Source: a virus
IMG/VR virus record: IMGVR_UViG_3300010042_000198
Span: 1 to 34,004 of that record
Direction: 5' to 3' (one strand)
Length of the DNA: 34,004 nt
Under the pieces are notes generated by a model. That model searched no databases. It saw only the letters and a program-made list of their open reading frames with translations, and was not told where the DNA came from. Of the stretch, positions 29,448 to 34,004 are shown piece after piece (within the stretch, counting starts at the first letter, position 1; the number at the start of each line of letters is the position of its first letter). Made by a program: the position numbers and the translations under genes.

Positions 29448-30833
29448 TCAGGAAGCCGCCGGGGGAGACCTTTCTGGACGCGGATATAAGGCCCGCGCCT
29501 TACGGCGTGCCTGACCCGCAACAAGCTGTTCCCGAATGGATACGTCGTAGCCCGCCGCCCGAAAGGCGTTTGAAAGAGAGCCGAAGCGCTGCCTGATCAC
29601 TCTCAGGGACGGAAGGTAGGTGCACCGATGCGCCAGCTTGCAGGTCAGATAGCCCTCTTCCGCGAGGAGTCTACCGAGCCGCCGCACGATCTCATCCGGC
29701 TCAGACGCTGCCTTGTCCAAACGTCCTAGCGGTCGGCGCTCCCCCTCGTATCCTATCCGGCGATAGGCCTGCACTACAGAGCCGAACCGGAAGGCGTAGG
29801 CGGCTGACCGTGGCATTCCAGGGGCCTCATCAATCAATCGTCTCGTCAGATAGCCATGGACCTTCAGCAAGCTCCGCAACCAAACCAACATCTCCTCGTC
29901 GGTCGAGCGTCGCCCCTTCAGGCCTGTGAGCTTGGCCTGAGCCGCGTTGAACAGCGCCCGCGAGACGATGGGCTTCCCCACCTTGGTCCGCTCCCAGTCT
30001 GATCGAGGATGAATCTTCGTGGTCTTGCCGAAGCGCCAAGTGGTCAGGCCGAAAGCATGGACGCCTATCGCTACCTCATTGCGAAGGACGCAGCGGACGG
30101 ACGTGAATGTCCAAGGGGCGCCACGTCGAAATGCGCCCTCGGCGTTTAGGGTGCGGAAGATGTTCGTGACGCTCCGCATTTCCGAGACGTACATTCGGAA
30201 GATGCGGCGGATGAGCAGCGCTTCATCACGGAGGGCCGGGGTGAGCCGGACGACCTGTTCGAGGCGGGGGCGCCGCTCTCCGGTGGCTAAGACAGGTCCG
30301 GGTGTCCCGTCCTCGTTGAACGCCTGCCTGACGAAGCCGAACGGGGGCGGGCCCCCGCCCTTGCCTCCGGTCATCCTCCGCCGCCAAACACCAGCCCTAC
30401 AGCGGTCCGATAGCTGGCGGCTGTATTCCGCCGCCATGACCCGCTTTATGCCCTTCATGAGGGACGCAGTCGGACTGCCGTCGTCGTCGAACGCCTCGGC
30501 GCAATAGCGGACCCGCACACCTGCTTCCCTACAGATGAACTCATAGTGGGCGGCTTGGTCTGGGTCCTGAAAGCGACCCCATCGGCTGACGTCCAGCACG
30601 AGCACGACTGCGAAGGGCGCATCTCCCGCCAACACGTCCGCAAGAAGCTGCTTCAGCCCTTCGCGCTTTGCGATTGTCACACCGCTCTTACCGTCGTCCA
30701 CATAGGTCCGAACGATATCGTAGCCGTTCTCAAGGGCGTGGACGGCGAGCGCCGCTCGCTGAGAGGGCACGGAGTAGCGTTGATGCTCCGTGGATGCCCG
30801 GAGGTACTGCGCCGCTCGAACTCGTTCTACCAC
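29448..30833 (-). CDS. Second large serine recombinase with C-terminal FGS-type repeats
   Basis: The 461-residue protein has a resolvase domain with the nucleophile serine in AQYLRASTEHQRYSV (about Ser-14), DDGKSGV, VLDVSRWGRF and a recombinase domain (about 165-320; RRIFRMYVSEMRSVTNIFRTLNAEGAF, WTFTSVRCVLRNEVAIGVHAFG). Instead of a zinc ribbon it ends in two related repeats: GYLTRRLIDEAPGMPRS followed by FRFGSVVQAYRRIGY, and GYLTCKLAHRCTYLPSL followed by QRFGSLSNAFRAAGY. These resemble the homing-endonuclease-associated repeat and probably bind DNA. The start chosen is the GTG at 30833, after GGGAGCGAGGGCG; a longer reading from 30920 is less likely. It reads inward from the right end. It may serve a different site or a former, nested element. 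Confidence 0.9.
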   Translation of the reverse strand: MVERVRAAQYLRASTEHQRYSVPSQRAALAVHALENGYDIVRTYVDDGKSGVTIAKREGLKQLLADVLAGDAPFAVVLVLDVSRWGRFQDPDQAAHYEFICREAGVRVRYCAEAFDDDGSPTASLMKGIKRVMAAEYSRQLSDRCRAGVWRRRMTGGKGGGPPPFGFVRQAFNEDGTPGPVLATGERRPRLEQVVRLTPALRDEALLIRRIFRMYVSEMRSVTNIFRTLNAEGAFRRGAPWTFTSVRCVLRNEVAIGVHAFGLTTWRFGKTTKIHPRSDWERTKVGKPIVSRALFNAAQAKLTGLKGRRSTDEEMLVWLRSLLKVHGYLTRRLIDEAPGMPRSAAYAFRFGSVVQAYRRIGYEGERRPLGRLDKAASEPDEIVRRLGRLLAEEGYLTCKLAHRCTYLPSLRVIRQRFGSLSNAFRAAGYDVSIREQLVAGQARRKARALYPRPERSPPAAS

Positions 30834-30909
30834 AACGCCGCCCTCGCTCCCCTCCCAGGCTAGAGACGTTACGCCTACAAATGCACTAGCTAACGGCCTT
30901 GGCAGGCGA

Positions 30910-30948
30910 TTATCCCACAAAATCGCAAAGTCGGATTTTGCGGGATAA
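30910..30948. repeat. 15-bp inverted repeat upstream of the right-end recombinase
   Basis: TTATCCCACAAAATC (30910-30924) and GATTTTGCGGGATAA (30934-30948) pair at 14 of 15 positions around a 9-base spacer. It lies 77 bp before the recombinase GTG. It could be the binding site of that recombinase or an operator in its promoter. Confidence 0.75.
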
Positions 30949-31122
30949 ACGCCGCTGGCATAGGGCGTTACCGCTGTTTTGGTCGGTCGGTGAGGTAGCC
31001 GTCACGTCGCTTATCCCCCCGCCTCTGACGGGTTACCCGGCACCCAGGTCAACGATTCCAATGGCCTGCGACTTTTTATGGGGCGTCCTTACCCCCCCTG
31101 CGTCGTGACGCGAAAATGGGGC

Positions 31123-31260
31123 ATGGGAATCGCAGACATCATTCACGCCATCGCCGCATTCACGCCATCGCCGCGTTGATCACCGCGATCACCGGCCTGA
31201 TCGTGGTCCTTAGATCGCGGCGACCGAGATCGTCATCGACCCGCCCTGACCGGCGAGCCA
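31123..31260 (+). pseudogene. Small membrane protein gene frameshifted by a 17-bp duplication
   Basis: The ATG at 31123 reads GIADIIHAIAA and then runs out of frame (stop at the TGA about 31177) because ATTCACGCCATCGCCGC is present twice in a row. With one copy removed the product reads MGIADIIHAIAALITAITG and on through LIVVLRSRRPR, a short single-span protein. Its original end is uncertain because another broken gene overlaps on the other strand. Confidence 0.55.
31141..31174. repeat. Perfect 17-bp tandem duplication
   Basis: ATTCACGCCATCGCCGC stands at 31141-31157 and 31158-31174 with no gap. Seventeen is not a multiple of three, so each gain or loss shifts the frame of the small membrane protein gene. 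Confidence 0.9.
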
Positions 31261-31265
31261 AGCGA

Positions 31266-31535
31266 CTACAGGGTGTCGAACTGAAAGGTCGGAAAGGTCA
31301 GAGCCTCGCGTTCATCGCGAGCCAGGACCGTGATTGTTCGGACCATCTCGGCCTGGGCGAACTCGACCTGGAATTCTGGCAGTGGGGTTCGGCGGAAGGG
31401 TGACTAGCTCACCGGGCTCGATCCAGGTGATCGCGGCTCCGCCTAGATCGACTGCCGGAAGGTCAGTCGCGCGGACCGTGAGATCGCCGTTATGGGACCA
31501 GTAGAAAGGGAAACGCCGTCATCGGTGGGGATCAT
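31266..31535 (-). pseudogene. Broken small gene (about 90 residues) at the right end
   Basis: Read on the minus strand with two frameshifts repaired, this gives MIPTDDGV, FPFYWSHNGDLTVRATDLPAVDLGGAAITWIEPGELVTLPP, and PEFQVEFAQAEMVRTITVLARDEREALTFPTFQFDTL, then TAG. The breaks lie near 31517 (one base lost in a T-run) and near 31380. The protein sense is good, but I do not recognise the family; a phage structural or accessory protein is possible. Confidence 0.5.
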
Positions 31536-31661
31536 GGCGGTATTTATTCGGCCATCGATCCTATCGAATGGCGGGGTGCGCGGGCCGGACATCCCGGCAT
31601 CGCCCCTGGTGCCTAACATAGAACTTATCGAGCGAATCCAACGCTGTTACGCACTGCGTGC
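31536..31661. other. Gene-free right end of the element
   Basis: No gene is seen between the broken gene and the attR arm. The stretch is moderately AT-rich around 31540-31570 and 31615-31635. Confidence 0.5.
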
Positions 31662-31699
31662 CTAACGCCGATCCACCCGTCGGAGTACTTTGGCCACCA
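31662..31699. other. attR, right junction of the integrated element
   Basis: The left attP half is CTAACGCCGATCCACCCG (31662-31679), followed by the crossover TC (31680-31681) and gp15 sequence GGAGTACTTTGGCC. With the right attP half at attL (12834-12851) it makes a 38-bp site with 18-bp arms exactly symmetrical about TC. Attaching TCGGAG to the attL side gives the in-frame gp15 codons for Ser and Glu. Confidence 0.85.
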
Positions 31700-34004
31700 G
31701 CCCGCCGACGGCTCCGGCGATGTGGCTTTCCATCTCGATCCGCTGTGGGCCGACCCGGCGATCGACTTCGTCGGCATCGACTACTATCCGCCGCTGGCCG
31801 ACTGGCGCGGCGAGGCCGACTTCGGCGATCTGGCCGACAACATCGCCGGCGGCGAAGGCTACGACTGGTACTACGCCTCGGACGCTGATCGGCTGGCCGG
31901 GGCGCGGACGCCGATCACCGACGGCGCTTACGGCGAGCCCTGGGTGTTCCGGCCCAAGGACCTGCACGGCTGGTGGTCGAGCGCTCACCACGACCGCCCC
32001 GGCGGTGTACGCTCGACGACCCCGACCGCCTGGGTCCCGCGCTCCAAGCCGATCCGGCTGGTCGAGTTCGGCTGCGGCGCGGTCGACAAGGGCGCCAACG
32101 CCCCCAACCTGTTCGTCGACCCCAAGAGCAGCGAGAGCCGGCTGCCGCCCTTCTCCAACGGCGCCCGCGACGACCTGTGCCAGCGACGCACGCTGGAGGC
32201 GGTGCTGGCTCACTTCGCCGATCCGGCGCTGAACCCGGTCTCGGAGCTCTACGGCGGCCCCATGGTCGAGACGATGAGCGCCTGGTGCTGGGACGCGCGG
32301 CCATTCCCGGACTTTCCGGGGCGGACCAGCGTCTGGAGCGACGGGCCGAACTGGGCGCTGGGCCACTGGCTCAACGGCCGGGTCGGCTCGGCCGAGGCGC
32401 GAGGGCTGCTCGAGGCGCTCGGTGCACGGGCCGGGGTGATGCTCGACCCGGGCGATGTCGCCGGGGTGGTCGCAGGCTATCTGATCGAGGGGCCGATGCG
32501 GCTGCGCGAGGCGCTGGAGCCGCTGGCCGCACTGCTGGCCTTCGACGCCGCCGAGCGGTCCGGACGGCCGACGCTGGTGGCGCGCGACGGCGGACCCGTC
32601 CTGGCCCTGAACGTCGACGACTTCGCGCTGCCGGACGACGGCCCGGAGCGGATCGAGGCGCGGACGCTGGAAACGCCGCCCGACACCCTGCGCCTGCGCT
32701 TCATCGACGAGACCGCCGACTACCAGACCGGGGCCCTGACCGTCCGCCGCGATCCCGCCGGCGGAGGCGACGTGGCCCAGGCCGACCTGCCGGTGGTGAT
32801 GGCCGCGCCCCAGGCGGAGCAGGCCGGGCGACGGCTGCTGGCCCGCGCCGAGGCGGTGCGGGAGGAGGCGGTCGTCCATCTCTCGCCGTTGGCCGCGCTG
32901 CGACTGGAGGCCGGCGACCGGGTGACCCTGCCGGGCGACGAGCGGCTGTGGCGGGTCGAGCGACTGGATCTCGACGAGCATCCCCGGGCGGTGCTGGGAC
33001 GCTGCGAGGCGTCCGTGGCAGCCACGGGCTTGCCGGACTGGACGCCGTCTCCGCCGGTGGAGCCGGCCGCCGCGCCGGTGATGCATGTGCTCGACCTGCC
33101 GCCGCTGCCCGGCGCCGAGGATGACCAGCGACCCCTGCTCGCGGTCGCCGGCGAGCCCTGGCGCGAGATGGACGTGCACGCGGGTGTCGCCGCCGACGCC
33201 CTGACCGTCCGCGCGCGCGCCGCACAGCCGGCGACCGTGGGTGTCACCCTGAGCCACCTGCCCGCCGGGCCGCTGCACCGGCTGGACCGCGCCGGACGCC
33301 TGCTGGTGCGGATGGAAGGCGCGCCGCCGGAGAGCCGCTCGCTCGCCGCCGTGCTGGCCGGCGCCAATGCGCTGGCGGTGCAGGGTGTCGGCGGCGACTG
33401 GGAAATCGTCCAGTTCCTCGACGCCGAGCCGGTGAGCGCCGACGTCTGGCGGCTGTCCGGCCTGCTGCGCGGTCAGGCGGGCAGCGATCCGGCGATGGCG
33501 GCGCTGAACCCGGCCGCCGCGGCGGTTGTGCGACTCGACGAAACCCTGGTCCGCGCCGAGATGGCGCTGTCCGAGCGCGGCCTGCCGCTGGTCTGGCGCG
33601 CGGCCCCGGCCGGCGGTCCGGCCGGCGGCGAGGCGATGACACAGGTCGAGGCCGCCTGGCGCGCCATCGCCGCCCGACCTTGGAGCCCCGCCCACCTGCG
33701 CCGACGGCCCGGCGATGACGGCGACATCCTGCTGAGCTGGGTTCGCCGCGCGAGGCTCGGCGGCGACGGCTGGGACGGTGAGCCGCCGCTGTCGGAGGAG
33801 GCCGAGCGTTACCGCCTCGAGATCCTCGACGGCGAGACCGTGGTCCGCGTGGTCGAGACCGCCGCGCCCGCCTTCGCCTGGACAGCGGTGCAGCAGGCGG
33901 AGGATTTCCCGTCCGGCGTGCCCGACCCGGTCACCATCCGCGTCGCCCAGTATTCAGCCATTTTCGGCTGGGGCGCGGCGACGATCCGAGGCCTGTGGCG
34001 TTAA
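31682..34004 (+). pseudogene. GTA gp15 host-contact protein, 3' fragment
   Basis: This is the rest of the interrupted gp15 gene, about 773 codons to the TAA at the window end. It resumes at EYFGHQPADGSGDVAFHLDPLWADPAIDFVGIDYYPPLADWRGEADF, the second half of the TIM-barrel-like domain. The barrel end (MVETMSAWCWDARPFPDFPGRTSVWSDGPNWALGHWLNGRVG), the phage tail protein region (about 32400-33050) and the C-terminal domain follow, with QLSGLLRGQAG-like VWRLSGLLRGQAGSDPAMAALNPAAAAVVRLDE and the usual end IRVAQYSAIFGWGAATIRGLWR. No frameshift or stop is present, so excision would give a complete protein. A GTG at 31722 could start a truncated product, but no ribosome site is evident. Confidence 0.94.

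Larger units (their letters stand above)
12834..31681. mobile_element. 18,848-bp serine-recombinase integrative element in GTA gp15
   Basis: The boundaries are set by where gp15 coding sequence breaks and resumes in the same frame and by the attP symmetry. Removing 18,848 bp (for example 12834-31681) joins Ser-466 (TC plus G) to GAG and restores ADWSEYFGHQPADGSGDV, the sequence expected for gp15. Contents: two large serine recombinases, one near each end and both reading inward; two smaller ones in the left half; a broken terminase; membrane, secreted and regulatory proteins; and a likely defence operon. Base composition is visibly lower in GC than the flanks. There are no intact capsid, tail or packaging genes and no recognised conjugation genes, so the element is either a decayed prophage or a mobilised island. 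Confidence 0.92.

Noticed and set aside
12834-31681. CRISPR array or tRNA genes in the element
   Set aside because: No regularly spaced direct repeats and no cloverleaf with a T-arm GTTCRA pattern in the right place were seen; the 13-bp and 17-bp repeats occur only twice each.
31722-34004. Independent gene starting at the GTG 31722
   Set aside because: The sequence before it (31682-31721) already codes for gp15 residues in the same frame, so this is the 3' part of the interrupted gene.

Overview
The window comes from an alphaproteobacterium, most likely a member of the Caulobacterales. The reasons are the very high GC content, the palindromic intergenic repeats, and a gene order and protein motifs matching the gene transfer agent (GTA) structural cluster of that class. 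The genus cannot be fixed from the sequence alone.

Layout. (1) Positions 1-12833 hold a GTA-like head-tail cluster on the + strand: portal, a small coiled-coil protein, prohead protease, major capsid, head-tail connectors (gp6-gp8 type), major tail protein, two tail chaperone-like proteins, short tape measure, gp12-, gp13- and gp14-type baseplate genes, and the first part of the giant gp15 host-contact gene. A minus-strand GIY-YIG gene precedes the portal. Non-structural passengers sit inside the cluster: an unknown minus-strand gene, a secreted protein and an S41-type peptidase between protease and capsid, and a DUF4190 membrane protein with its own promoter and terminator between tape measure and gp12. 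(2) Positions 12834-31681 are an integrated element of 18,848 bp that cuts gp15. (3) Positions 31682-34004 are the rest of gp15, ending exactly at the window end.

The element. A large serine recombinase starts 56 bp inside the left junction. Joining the two junctions gives an in-frame gp15 of about 1239 codons. Joining the other halves gives an attP-like site with 18-bp imperfect inverted arms around a central TC, as expected for a serine integrase. The element is visibly less GC-rich than the GTA genes. It carries a broken terminase large-subunit remnant, small membrane and secreted proteins, a protein with an SSB-like acidic tip, three further serine recombinases (one truncated, one small with an RHH partner, one large at the opposite end), and an XRE regulator. 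It also has a roughly 570-nt gene-free block rich in hairpins with a near-consensus promoter (possible structured RNA), a three-gene minus-strand operon with a TIR-like nucleotide-binding protein and a DUF5677-like protein (possible defence module), and a MucR/Ros-type regulator. Its right end holds frameshifted remnants.

How the parts fit. While integrated, the element should block the GTA host-contact protein. Precise excision would restore it, so the insertion could act as a reversible switch on GTA function. However, gp13 also looks internally shortened, so the GTA may already be decaying. The cargo looks like that of a decayed prophage or integrative element turned carrier of accessory and probably defensive genes.
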